From: Ignavibacteria bacterium
GTDB lineage: Bacteria; Bacteroidota; Ignavibacteria; Kapaibacteriales; UBA961
Direction: 5' to 3'
Assembly (NCBI GenBank): GCA_016720145.1
Contig: JADJXV010000001.1
Location: 434,001 to 498,000, forward strand
Length of the DNA stretch: 64,000 nt
The stretch's first letter is position 1. The number at the start of each line of letters is the position of its first letter. The notes under the pieces are model-generated. The model saw nothing but the letters and a program-made list of their open reading frames with translations, did not search any database and was not told where the DNA came from. Both the position numbers and the translations under genes were made by a program. Below, piece by piece: positions 9,522 through 19,891 of the stretch.

Positions 9522-9622
9522 GATTAATCAAATGTTGAAAATTAAAGTTTGGCAACATCGCGTAATTCTTCTTATTTTCGGAGATGTTAAAAAGTGTAAT
9601 TTTTGTTTATTTGGAGTTTAAT

Positions 9623-9768
9623 ATGAAAAATATGGTTCTATTTTCACTCTTGTTAACGAAGAACGTTGCAGTATTATAAAATCTAAAACCGATGATGGGA
9701 AACCTATTACACAACTATCGAGAAAAATTCAATTCAATCTTGAAATTTGTTCCTTATATGCCGAGTAG
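9623..9768 (+). pseudogene. Possible short frame-shifted gene
   Basis: GGAG followed by ATG opens a signal-peptide-like start (MKNMVLFSLLL) that stops after 18 codons. Shifting back one base near 9655 gives a continuous 3' part (VNEERCSIIKSKTDDGKPIT ... CSLYAE) ending in TAG at 9766. The whole would be about 48 residues. It could be a remnant of a gene related to the upstream eroded one, or chance. No family is recognised. Confidence 0.3.
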
Positions 9769-9886
9769 GTAAGTCTTTTTGTATATAGACAGATTTCGAC
9801 TATATCAAATCAGTCCATATTCTTAGCCAAGTTATGAAAATTCAATTCTAAAATTATATTTAACACATTTATAAAGGGAGAAAAGT

Positions 9887-12800
9887 ATGAAGCGAAATCT
9901 ACTTTTTCTGATAATTGTCATGATCGTATGTCCTTTGTCTGCGTACGCAGGTATTACAGGGATACTTTCCGGCAAGGTAGTGGACGAAAAGGGTAAGGCG
10001 ATATCGGGAGCATCTATTCGAATTTTAGGTACGACAAAGGGAGGCTCCACAAAGCTGAAAGGTGATTTTCTCATTTCTAATATCACGGCTGGAAATTATA
10101 CTGTCCAAGCAAAATATGTTGGGTATAAATTATACAGTACCAATGTTAGAATAACACCTGATCAAACGACAGAATTGATGATAAAGCTTGTTGATTCGAA
10201 TGTTACCTCAAAACAAGTTGATATTATTGTTGAAAGAAATAAAGAGTTAGTTAAAAAAACAGAGATTGGTACTGTTCGAAATACGAGTGGTGCCGAAATG
10301 ACGAAAGTAGCCCGTGAGACTGTTCAGCAGGCTGTAGCTCTTAAAGCAGGGGTACAAGTTGATGCCGGTGGATTCCAAGTACGTGGAAGTCGTTCAAGTG
10401 AAACACAAATTAAAGTTGACGGTTTGGATGTCGGAGATCAGTTTACCGGTGGATTTGGAAATGGTGGATTTAATTATACACCTACCGTAAGCGCATCTGC
10501 TGTAGAAGAAGTACAAGTGATGACAGGTGCGTTTTCTGCTGAATATGGATCTGCATTAGGTGGCGTTGTAAATACAGTTGTAAAGACTGGAAGAACTGAT
10601 AACTACGAAGGTTTTGTTCGTTACAGAGTAGATGCACCTGGATTATTTGGTACAGCAAGTAATGGAATAAAGCTTATGGGCAAAAACGAAAATGCTTTAG
10701 AATTTGGAGTCGGAGGTCCTATACCAATTTTGGATGGTTCAACATTCTATATTACAGGAAAGCATGCGTATGAAAAATATGGTACAGCAAGTCTTGGCGT
10801 CCTCGATCCTTGGGGAAATAATTTGGGTCAATTAGAGAATACACAGACTTGGGTAAAAAATGTAACAGGTCGACTTAAGTTTAGTTTTAACAACATAGAT
10901 TTAAGCGTAGGTGGACAGCTTGGTTTATCATCTCGCGAAAGAGGGTCTTGGGGATGGCTTTATGCAAACGACTTTGGCGTGACTAACATTCGGACAGAAA
11001 ATGGTCGTACATTCGGCGATACAAGTTTTGTAAGAGAGTCAATAGCGAAGCCAGCTGTGGTCAATCAAGTTGTAAACAATCTGTTTGTCCTTATAAACCA
11101 TACGCTTAGCAACACATCTTTTTACCAATTCAAAGTTTCTATAAATACCAATACAAGTGATGTATCAAAAAGAACTGATTTTTCAGACCCATCTCTTCTT
11201 CGAGGATTCACAGTTTATACTCCTGCCGATAATTACAAATCTGAATTCGATCCTACCGATCCAGCCCAAATACGCTTAGCCTCGGGTGGTGACAGAGCAT
11301 TAGATTTCTTCCAATCAATAGCCAAGCCTGTCTCAACTTCAGATGGGTACGCTACAGGGGATATTCTTCAACGTAACTTTATAACAGGATATATTGAAGG
11401 ACCTTCCGACGCTTCTCCAACAAAGAACCCTTATGGTTTATCCGGATATTTCAATTACCATGGCAATGATCGTAATTTTGATTTCAGAAGCACAAATATC
11501 TTACAATTCGATGGTAATTTTAATACAGTTATGAAGCCGGTGATTTGAAGCATAATATTAAAGCAGGATTTGAATTCCGTACAATTACTGACGCAGACAT
11601 TATAATAGTCTACCTTGGGATGGTAATGTTTTATGATGTGTATACTGATGAATTTGGTGGTAATCCTTATGCTGATAATACTACTGCTAAGCTAATAACT
11701 GAGCAGCCCAAAAAACCATTCTCCGGGTCACTCTACGCACAAGATCAATTAAGCTTTAAAGGTATTATTATCAATCCAGGCTTTAGAGTAGATTTTACAG
11801 ATCCAAATTCAACCTATAGATTAACCAGTCCTTATTTCACACCGATTACAAGCGATTCAGGTTTTGCAAATACCACTCTAAAATTACAAGTTAGCCCAAG
11901 AGTATCGATTGCCTATCCGGTGACTGACCGTTCTGTTGTCACAATTGCATACGGTATTTATTTTCAGATGCCTCAGTTAAATCAATTGTTCGATGCATAT
12001 AATGCTGATCGTTTACGAAGCGGATCTATTCTTGGTAATCCTCAATTACCTGCACAAAGAACAAATCAATATCAAATTGCTTACAATTTACAGCTTAACG
12101 ATGACTTTGCATTTGACGTTACTGCATATTACAAAGACAATTACAATCAAGTAGGTATTCAACGAATTTTTACTTCTCCTGACCCATACGATCAATATAG
12201 TGTATCAGAATATGGTAACAGTCGCGGGCTAGAATTTACATTCAGGAAAAACCCGGTTAATAACATAGGTTTTAATGTCAACTACACAATTGCAAAGACT
12301 AGTACTACATCATCTTCTCCTGAAGATAATTATAATTTAACAACTGATCCATATACTGGTTCTATTGCATTTCCATTGTCTGATTATCCATTTTCAAACG
12401 ATCGAAGACATCAAGTCAATGCTACGGTAGATTTTCTATGGAATCGAGATGAGGGTCCTTCTATAGGAGGAATTAAGTTTATGGAGAATGTAAACTTAAA
12501 TGTTACTACTCGTTATCAAACAGGCACTCCCTATACCAGACTTAGTCCTAAGGGAATAATCATTGGAGATGTTAACGGTGAACGTCAGCCATCAACATGG
12601 TCATCCGACATTCGATTCTCAAAATCTTTCCCACTTAAAGATTGGTTCGGCGATGGAATTGGAAATACTTCTATCGATTTTTTCGTAGATATTTTTAATG
12701 TCACCAACAATACAGTTTTTAGCGCTGTTTATCCAAGAAGTGGAGATCCTGATCAAGATAACAATGCGTTAAATCGTCAGTTAGGGGATTTTAGCGGTAC

Positions 12801-13032
12801 AGTACTATTCAAAGAAGCTACTTTATTGAACGCAAATACTTTCAGAAGTGATCAATATGACAAATTTGGAGATAGACTTTATGCAGAGCAAATAGATTTC
12901 AATCACGATGGTCAAGTGACACAAGGCGAAAAATACCAAAGTTATTTGAACTATGTAAAAGATGCTCAATCTCGCCTACCTAATTATATACTTCCGCGTA
13001 GAATATTTTTCGGCGTTAAATTAAATTTTTAA
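9887..13032 (+). CDS. TonB-dependent receptor, frame-disrupted
   Basis: An outer-membrane receptor of about 1047 residues split into two long frames (9887-11548 and 11545-13032). A signal peptide (MKRNLLFLIIVMIVCPLSAYAG) is followed by a carboxypeptidase-regulatory-like domain (about 25-105; GKVVDEKGKAISGASI, YTVQAKYVGYK), a plug domain (QVRGSRSSETQIKVDGLDV; EVQVMTGAFSAEYGSALGG), then the barrel ending ILPRRIFFGVKLNF. AGGGAG precedes the ATG. Reading one base back near 11530 restores YEAGDLKHNIKAGFEF. A second -1 shift near 11585-11600 and a +1 shift in the T run at about 11630 restore NSLPWDGNV then YDVYTDEFGG. This family imports large ligands with energy from TonB/ExbBD; the ligand is unknown. 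It heads the locus with the giant secreted protein and the PorV-like protein. Confidence 0.88.
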
Positions 13033-13100
13033 TACAGTAGTTGTGCTGTATCTACTTTAAACAATAACTATTAGTTTTATAACCGAGAGGAAAATCTCCA

Positions 13101-16100
13101 ATGAAAACAACTACTTTATATTTGTTATCCGCAGTGATGATCGTTGCAATGACATTTACAACAAACGCTCGTACGAAGGATCAGACAAAAGGGAAGAACC
13201 AACCAGGTGAGTCCACCCTGCGCACTGCTTCAAATACATTTGACTTACAAAAAAACAAAGTAAGCCGTATTGAATTTTACAATACAAATTATGGCATTAT
13301 AGGTCACGATACCAGGAATAGTTTAGGTGGTGGAATATGGCCTCGTGGATCTCAAAACCAATATATATATGCCGGTGGGGTGTGGTTCTGCGGTACCAAA
13401 ACTCTTGCTAATGGTAAACCTTCCAGATTATGTGAAATTTCATATAATCCTAATTCTGGAGCATCATGGTTCGCGCCTGGTTCTATTGAGGATGGTGATC
13501 TTTCAATGGATGAATACCGAACTAAATATAGAGTTTATTTCTCTACTGACTTTAGACCCGATAATGGTGCTCCCTTTAATTCTAATGATGGTCCTAACTG
13601 GCCAATATGGGACAACAGTGAAATTCCAAATGATACATTAAAGAAAGATAGATATGTAGGTAACTACGTTGATGATATTTCGTTACGTAACAGAACCTTC
13701 AACCCTAAAGGTCCGGCATTTATCTCCGGAGAAGATATATTTTCAATTTTTAAAGATACTGATCTCAACAGATATGAAGGCGGAGTAGGCACTCGTAGAA
13801 GTCAAGGATTTCCTATGAGATTGCAATATGAACAAACAATATTTTCTTGGGGTTTCGGAGATTATCGTGACTTTATTTTCGTGAAATATGCTATCATAAA
13901 CAAATCGGTCGATACAATTAAAGATTGTTGGGTAGCCGCTGCTTATGATATGGATATTGCTCAAGCAACTAATGGACAAAATGGTGCAGCTAATGACAGA
14001 TGCAAGTTTTATTCAGATGAAGATTCTTTGAACCTTGCTGTACAATGGTCATTGGGAACACAGGGTGAGCGCGGAAAAGGATTTGGATATATAGGTTTTG
14101 ACTTTTTAGAAAGTCCTGCTATAGATGCAACCGGTAGAATTAGACACGATAAAAAGTATTATGATCAACAAGAACAGCTAGGATTGGTCACTTTTAGGAA
14201 TTGGTCCATAAATGAAGATTTAAAAGATAATGGCGATCGCTATGATTTTGTATCACAAAAACAAAAAGACGGTGATACAGAAGCAGGTGATAAGAGATTT
14301 CTTATGTCAACTGGTCCGTTTACGATGGTGCCTAAAGATACAGTTCGCGTTGTTGTCGGGATTGTCTTTGCTAACACAAGTAAAGGTGGCGATGCAGATG
14401 GAACGGTTGAAGATTTAGTAGAAACTATTCGTAAAGATAAATTTGCTCAAAAGGTATATGATGATAACTTCCGAGCTCCAATTCCCCCAGATGCTTCTGA
14501 AATAAGCTGGAGACCGCTTAATAATGCAATACTCGTTACTTGGGACAGCACATCTGAAATGTCATTTGATCGATTAGAGGAAGGACTTGATTTCTTAGGT
14601 TATAAGCTATACCGAGCTCGACGAGATGATTTGGATTCTTTCGATGTAAATGTACTCAAATCACCAATTAATCGCGGACCGTTAGGTTGGAAACAAATAG
14701 CACAATGGGAGATGCTTACACCATTCTTAAAGTCTTTTGTGCAAGTTGGTGACGGTGATGTGAATATGCCTTTTTTGGATTCTTTGAGAATTGTTCAGCA
14801 AGTCGATTCTTTTAAGTTTATAGTACGTCGATTTCCTTCACGGGCTTCACAAAATACTCCTTTTGGTGTAGCCCAATGGAAAAAATATTATTCAGAAATG
14901 CCTTTTGCAAATCTTCAAAAATTATTGACCGGGGAGATTAATATTAATCGTGCTTTGGTGACTACCCCACCAAAATGGAAAAACCTTAATGCTATACCAT
15001 GGATAGCTGATCCAAGCGGAATGGAAGTACCGTGGAAGCAGAATTCAGCCCAAGGATTTTCTGTAGCTGATTCTATCTCTTATGAAAATTTAATGAGTGG
15101 TCTTTTGGCGTTACTTCGCCAAGGTAAAGCAGTTCTTAATTTTGTGGATATAGAAATCGACAGTGTTGAACGCGAAAAGATACGTCGTCAAGTAATAGTG
15201 CCTTATATGGATAGTATTACAAACAACAGTTCATTTGTTGATTTGGGTGATGATGATCGAAATGGTGAAATCAATGAAGACCCAGATCCTACAATTACTG
15301 AAAAACTGCTTAACAATGTTGATTACTTCTATCGCTTACAAGCGTATGATGAGGGAGACTACAAGCAGCTATCACCAAAGAAGGAAAATGTTGGAATATC
15401 CGAACTGAACCAATTAAAAGTATCTCCTTATGCCGCAGCAGCTGGAGCAAAAGAGGCTCGAGTAGTGGTAACTATGTCAGATTCTTCTACTTTAGGTGGA
15501 TTGTATAATTTTAGATTCCACGTACTTAATCAAGACAGATTAAATCAACTGTTTACCAACGCAGATAATGGTGGGCATGAAATTGAGATTGAGTTTTTAC
15601 CAGCAATTTCTCCTGTTAATTATCCTCCGGCATCTCAAGCAAATCCACAGCCTCCAATTTATGGACTATACCAACGAAGAATAGTAATGCGTGATAAATC
15701 GACCGGTAAGTCATTGTTTGACGGAACTACATTTTTAGAGCCTACACTATGTAATACTTCAGTCCTTAACCTATTTACTGAAAATGCTGCTACATATATT
15801 TTTAGTGATACAGTGATTACAGACTCTATTTCCGGTAAAATAAATAGCTTCGGAGTGTTTAACGATAGAGGTAGTATTCTAAGAAATGGTACTTTCACTA
15901 CTAATAAAACTGGTACAAGCTCTACTTGTTATAGTGGTTTATTGGACAACGAAGCGCGCTTAACTCTTGGATTTTCATTTGATTACGGAATATTGCAACA
16001 AGGTGGTATAATCAGACCGGACACTGCTTTTGCATTAATCAATAGTTCTGGTGCTGAAACACCGTTACAAAAAGGTGATATTCAAAGAATGCAGCGTGTT

Positions 16101-17141
16101 GATACCGTCTTTAATGAAAATGGGGGTTCGTTTGTTTATGGGTCATTCAATAATGGACCTGCTGATTACGAAGTCGAGTTTACAGAAGGAGGAGATACTA
16201 CACTTACTTTAGCCTATGGAACAAAATCACCTCGTGATACCAAGCAAGTAAAAGTAAAATACCTGAATACCAAAGTAACAAACAAAATATCGTATAAAAG
16301 AATTGATGAAAATGGCGATTCCGTTGTAGTTGCCTATCCCAATGAAGTACCTTCGTATACTAATCCATTGACTGTGTTTAGTAGTTATCCCTTAGTAACT
16401 GACGTACCCGTCGGACAATATAACTTATCTTCCTATGCATGGGTAAGTGCCCGTGGTAGAAATAATCTGACATCACGACGTGCACAGTCATCTGGATTAT
16501 CCGGACAAGGAAGATATTATTTATCAGTAGTTGATGATATCGATACAGTCGATTTCATCCATGTGTTCCAAGCATCCGGCGCAGAATTCGGTATCGATTA
16601 TGGAAATAAAGCACGCCGATTTTCGAATGATTCACCTATGTGGGATACTGTAGTTAATTATGTCTGGAACAAAGATTTTCAAAAAGGTGATAAAATTGCT
16701 TTCAGAGTTGTCGGTGGTGCTTTAGGACTTCCATTGCCCGGTGCTAAAATCGCAGCAAAAGTAATTACAAGTGTACCTAATGTAGCCGATTATACAGACG
16801 AAATGCTTGACCAAGTTAAAATAGTACCTAATCCTTATTACGTGACTGAGCAATCACAACGCTCCCCTTATGATGCTAAGATTAGATTTACAAAGCTTCC
16901 AAAGCAATGTACTATCAAGATTTACACAATTACCGGCGAATTACTTCGTACAATTGAGCACAATGAAACTACTTCTCCTGAGCCGGATAAATATGCAATG
17001 GAACCGTGGGATTTGTTGACGACTAACCGTCAACGTGCAGCTAGCCAAACATTAGTCGCAGAAATATCTACACCAAATGGTGCAAAGTCAATCCAAAAAT
17101 TCTCATTAATCGTTGGTGGATTTAGACTTATATCAGAATAA
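13101..17141 (+). CDS. Giant secreted protein with C-terminal T9SS-like/FlgD-like domain
   Basis: A 1346-residue secreted protein. A signal peptide (MKTTTLYLLSAVMIVAMTFTTNA) is followed by a conserved-looking N-terminal region (SRIEFYNTNYGIIGHD, GGGIWPRGSQNQYIYAGGVW) and long beta-rich regions without an enzymatic motif I recognise. The C-terminus, from about residue 1240 (VKIVPNPYYV, TIKIYTITGELLRTI), resembles FlgD-like/T9SS C-terminal folds that carry cargo across the outer membrane. An Asp-rich DDDRNGEINEDPDP motif near residue 718 looks like an EF-hand/dockerin-type calcium site. GAGAGGAAAA precedes the ATG. It lies between the TonB receptor and the PorV-like gene with short gaps, so co-transcription and surface display are likely. 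The gene is complete. Confidence 0.75.
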   Translation: MKTTTLYLLSAVMIVAMTFTTNARTKDQTKGKNQPGESTLRTASNTFDLQKNKVSRIEFYNTNYGIIGHDTRNSLGGGIWPRGSQNQYIYAGGVWFCGTKTLANGKPSRLCEISYNPNSGASWFAPGSIEDGDLSMDEYRTKYRVYFSTDFRPDNGAPFNSNDGPNWPIWDNSEIPNDTLKKDRYVGNYVDDISLRNRTFNPKGPAFISGEDIFSIFKDTDLNRYEGGVGTRRSQGFPMRLQYEQTIFSWGFGDYRDFIFVKYAIINKSVDTIKDCWVAAAYDMDIAQATNGQNGAANDRCKFYSDEDSLNLAVQWSLGTQGERGKGFGYIGFDFLESPAIDATGRIRHDKKYYDQQEQLGLVTFRNWSINEDLKDNGDRYDFVSQKQKDGDTEAGDKRFLMSTGPFTMVPKDTVRVVVGIVFANTSKGGDADGTVEDLVETIRKDKFAQKVYDDNFRAPIPPDASEISWRPLNNAILVTWDSTSEMSFDRLEEGLDFLGYKLYRARRDDLDSFDVNVLKSPINRGPLGWKQIAQWEMLTPFLKSFVQVGDGDVNMPFLDSLRIVQQVDSFKFIVRRFPSRASQNTPFGVAQWKKYYSEMPFANLQKLLTGEININRALVTTPPKWKNLNAIPWIADPSGMEVPWKQNSAQGFSVADSISYENLMSGLLALLRQGKAVLNFVDIEIDSVEREKIRRQVIVPYMDSITNNSSFVDLGDDDRNGEINEDPDPTITEKLLNNVDYFYRLQAYDEGDYKQLSPKKENVGISELNQLKVSPYAAAAGAKEARVVVTMSDSSTLGGLYNFRFHVLNQDRLNQLFTNADNGGHEIEIEFLPAISPVNYPPASQANPQPPIYGLYQRRIVMRDKSTGKSLFDGTTFLEPTLCNTSVLNLFTENAATYIFSDTVITDSISGKINSFGVFNDRGSILRNGTFTTNKTGTSSTCYSGLLDNEARLTLGFSFDYGILQQGGIIRPDTAFALINSSGAETPLQKGDIQRMQRVDTVFNENGGSFVYGSFNNGPADYEVEFTEGGDTTLTLAYGTKSPRDTKQVKVKYLNTKVTNKISYKRIDENGDSVVVAYPNEVPSYTNPLTVFSSYPLVTDVPVGQYNLSSYAWVSARGRNNLTSRRAQSSGLSGQGRYYLSVVDDIDTVDFIHVFQASGAEFGIDYGNKARRFSNDSPMWDTVVNYVWNKDFQKGDKIAFRVVGGALGLPLPGAKIAAKVITSVPNVADYTDEMLDQVKIVPNPYYVTEQSQRSPYDAKIRFTKLPKQCTIKIYTITGELLRTIEHNETTSPEPDKYAMEPWDLLTTNRQRAASQTLVAEISTPNGAKSIQKFSLIVGGFRLISE

Positions 17142-17151
17142 ATATTCCATA

Positions 17152-17183
17152 AAGACCTCACTTATTCTGTTAAGTGAGGTCTT
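17152..17183 (+). terminator. Strong hairpin between the giant gene and the PorV-like gene
   Basis: A perfect 13-base inverted repeat (AAGACCTCACTTA / TAAGTGAGGTCTT) with a 6-base loop lies 10 bases after the stop codon. The tail (CTTTCGG) is short of a good T run, so it may be a partial terminator or an mRNA 3'-end stabiliser rather than a full stop. Confidence 0.65.
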
Positions 17184-17266
17184 CTTTCGGAGATACTTCA
17201 GAATATATTTTATAAAACATTCTAAGTGTATTATTTCTTAGAATTTAATTTCAGGAGATTTTTAAA

Positions 17267-18342
17267 ATGAAAAAATTATTACTCAATTTCTCAATGGTAC
17301 TATCCTGTGTAATGGCAGGTGCAATACTAGTTCATGCCGAAGAAACAAAAAGTTCTAGTGGAACTTCAACCGGAGATTTTAGAAAAGTGGGTGCTTCGGG
17401 CGGTCAATTTCTTAAAATTGGTGTGGGTGCACGAGCATCTGGTATGGCCGGAGCGTATGGAAGCATAGGAAGTGATGTGACTTCATTGTATTGGAATTCT
17501 GCAGGAATTGCTGATATACAAGGTCTCGCCGCTAATTTCACATATACATCTTGGTTCGCCGGTTTCTCCCATAATTTTGTTGGTGGTTGCGTACCAATCG
17601 GAGATAAATATAGAGCGGCCGTCACTCTTACATCGTTCAGCAGTGGAAACATACCAATTACTACCATTGAAAAAGAGTCCGGAACTGGTTCAAACTATCA
17701 AGTTTCTGATGTTGCAATAGGACTTTCGTTTGGAGGACATGTCACGGATCAGTTCGCTTTTGGTGCTACTATTAAGTATGTACAAAATGCATTCGCTTCT
17801 GTATCTGCTACCGGAGTTGCATTTGATTTAGGTACTATTTATAAAACAGGATTCCAAGGTACAAGAGTTGCATTTTCAATTCATAATTTAGGTGGACAAC
17901 AATCCTATACTGGTGCAGATTTAAATCGAACCAGTAAGACCGTCGCCGAACAAAATGCCAATCCTGTTGACGCTCAATTACTCACAAGTCCTTATAACCT
18001 ACCTTTGATATTCAGAGCAGGTATTTCAACTGATGTCATGAGTATCGTCAATGGTGAAAATGCTACCTGGATGATGCAGATCATAAATGGATAGTAAGTG
18101 CAGATTTTGAAACACTTTCTGATACTCCTGAGCAATTTTCAATTGGCTCTGAATATGTCTGGAATAATTTTGTTGCTATACGGGGTGGATATAGGTTCGG
18201 TCATGATACATTCGGCTTAGCCGGTGGAATCGGACTAAAATATATTGGTGGAGGATTTGATGGACAACTTGATTATTCAATTAACCCTGTTGATAACTTT
18301 GGCGTCGTAAATCGATTTAGTATTTCAATGCGAGTACCATAA
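17267..18342 (+). CDS. PorV/PorQ-family outer-membrane protein, frameshifted
   Basis: A signal peptide followed by the signature FLKIGVGARASGMAGAYGS and VTSLYWNSAGIADIQG identifies the PorV/PorQ family, FadL-like barrels that shuttle or anchor T9SS cargo. The first frame stops at 18094. A -1 shift near 18065 restores the C-terminal part (DADHKWIVSADFE, then GLAGGIGLKYIGGGFDGQLD, ending RFSISMRVP) and a stop at 18340-18342, for about 357 residues, normal for the family. AGGAGA lies about 9 bases before the ATG. Its place directly after a giant secreted protein with a T9SS-like end fits a cargo-plus-carrier pair. Confidence 0.85.
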
Positions 18343-18394
18343 TTGTCGCTTTACTCAATAATTGAGTCCGTGATTTTGCACGAATTTATACTCT

Positions 18395-18433
18395 ATTGCC
18401 GTTGGATAATTCGTTCAACGGCAATTTTGTTTT
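18395..18433 (+). terminator. Terminator after the PorV-like gene
   Basis: A perfect 10-base stem (ATTGCCGTTG / CAACGGCAAT) with an 11-base loop is followed by TTTGTTTT. It ends just before the ribosome binding site of the next gene, so that gene may be reached by readthrough or have its own promoter. A smaller palindrome (ACTCAA / TTGAGT) lies at about 18352-18366. Confidence 0.75.
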
Positions 18434-18446
18434 AGAGGAAAGTATA

Positions 18447-19865
18447 ATGAGACTTATAGTGTATTTACTTAGCATATTGTTCGGAATATTTATATATCCT
18501 ACCGTTACAAACAGTCAAAACATCCCACTCACTATCGATGCAGCTCAATTTCGATATGACGATACCCATGTGTTGTGGGAAATGTACTATTCTTATGCAG
18601 ATACTTCGGTTCGATATGTATCTACTAATAAAGATACTTATGTAGGATCAATGTATTTTTCAATACAAATTAGTTCTTCAATTGGAATTATAGCAAGCAA
18701 TGAATGGATATCTGATAATACGATTGATCATAAGTTAACTTCACATTCCAAAAATTTGATTGGTCAAAAGTCATACGTATTGTTACCCGGTCAATATAAT
18801 GTTGATATTCTTATTAAAGATATAAATGATACGACTCGTTTTTCCAAAAGGTCTTTTCCTATTATTCTTCGTTCGATTCCTTCGAACAAACTTGCATTAA
18901 GCGATGTTCAAATTGCAAGTTCAATCGAGTATGTTGAAAATTCATCTCAAGAAAATCAACAGTTTGTTAAAAGTAAGTTAAATGTACTTCCTAATCCAGG
19001 ACACGAATGTATTGGAAATTCACCAACTCTTTCACTCTATACAGAAATTTACAATGCTACTTCGACAGCCAAAGATAGTATTGACATAGAGTATAAAATA
19101 ACTGACGGAGCAAAACGCGAACAGTTTATCTTACTTTTTAAGAAGAAAATTGTAGGTAATTCACAAATCGAAACAACATCTATTCCACTAGATGCATTGC
19201 CTAGTGGTGTGTATTTTGTTGAGGTAATCATTAAACCTTCAGATAATTCAAATGATAGCACTTCCGTTAAGAAAAAATTCTTTGTATTAAATCCTGAAAT
19301 GCCTGCCGAACTTTTGCGTACTTTTTCAGAAGATGAGCTCTTTCAGACAAGTGAATTTGCTACGCTATCTCCGGAAAGAATTCAAGATGAATTTGTTAAA
19401 GCAAAGGTACTTGCTACTCAAGCTGATGTTCGATTGTTTGAAGCGCTTACCGAGATATCTGCAAAACAAAAGTTTCTCTTTCGGTTTTGGAAAGAACGTG
19501 ATTTTGTAGCTGAAACTCCTCAAAATGAAAGACTTGAAGAATTTCGCAAAGCAATCAAACATGCCAATACTTTTTATTCCAACTTGTTAATTAAAGATGG
19601 ATGGCGCACTGACCCCGGAAGAGTCCTTCGAAAGTATGGATTTCCTACTCAAATTGACCGATATCCTGCCAACAGTGAGTCAAGACCATACGAGGAATGG
19701 TTGTATGCAAATATACAAGGTGGTGTAAAATTTCAATTTGTTGATTTAAAAGGCATTGGAAATTATGTTCAAGTGAATTCAACTGCACTCGGTGAGCCAC
19801 GTAATGATAGTTGGAAGGAAAGATATGTTTTGGTAATTAAAGTAGAAGATGATGTCATCAGATAG
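18447..19865 (+). CDS. GWxTD domain-containing secreted protein
   Basis: A 472-residue protein. The C-terminal quarter holds the GWxTD signature (GWRTDPGRVLRKYGFPTQID) followed by the usual YEEWLYANIQGGVKFQFVD stretch. The N-terminus is a signal peptide (MRLIVYLLSILFGIFIYP) and the middle is beta-rich, like an Ig-type fold. The frame opens at 18396, but that lies inside the upstream terminator hairpin. ATG 18447, with AGAGGAAA a few bases before it and the signal peptide directly after, is the better start. GWxTD proteins are common in FCB and Acidobacteriota genomes, often near secretion or TPR genes, with no settled function. Confidence 0.85.
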   Translation: MRLIVYLLSILFGIFIYPTVTNSQNIPLTIDAAQFRYDDTHVLWEMYYSYADTSVRYVSTNKDTYVGSMYFSIQISSSIGIIASNEWISDNTIDHKLTSHSKNLIGQKSYVLLPGQYNVDILIKDINDTTRFSKRSFPIILRSIPSNKLALSDVQIASSIEYVENSSQENQQFVKSKLNVLPNPGHECIGNSPTLSLYTEIYNATSTAKDSIDIEYKITDGAKREQFILLFKKKIVGNSQIETTSIPLDALPSGVYFVEVIIKPSDNSNDSTSVKKKFFVLNPEMPAELLRTFSEDELFQTSEFATLSPERIQDEFVKAKVLATQADVRLFEALTEISAKQKFLFRFWKERDFVAETPQNERLEEFRKAIKHANTFYSNLLIKDGWRTDPGRVLRKYGFPTQIDRYPANSESRPYEEWLYANIQGGVKFQFVDLKGIGNYVQVNSTALGEPRNDSWKERYVLVIKVEDDVIR

Positions 19866-19891
19866 TGGTGTGAATAGATGGTTCTGAATTT

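Noticed and set aside
11500..11660. Programmed ribosomal frameshifting in the TonB receptor
   Set aside because: Three shifts in about 100 bases in both directions, with no slippery heptamer and structured stimulator, do not fit programmed frameshifting.
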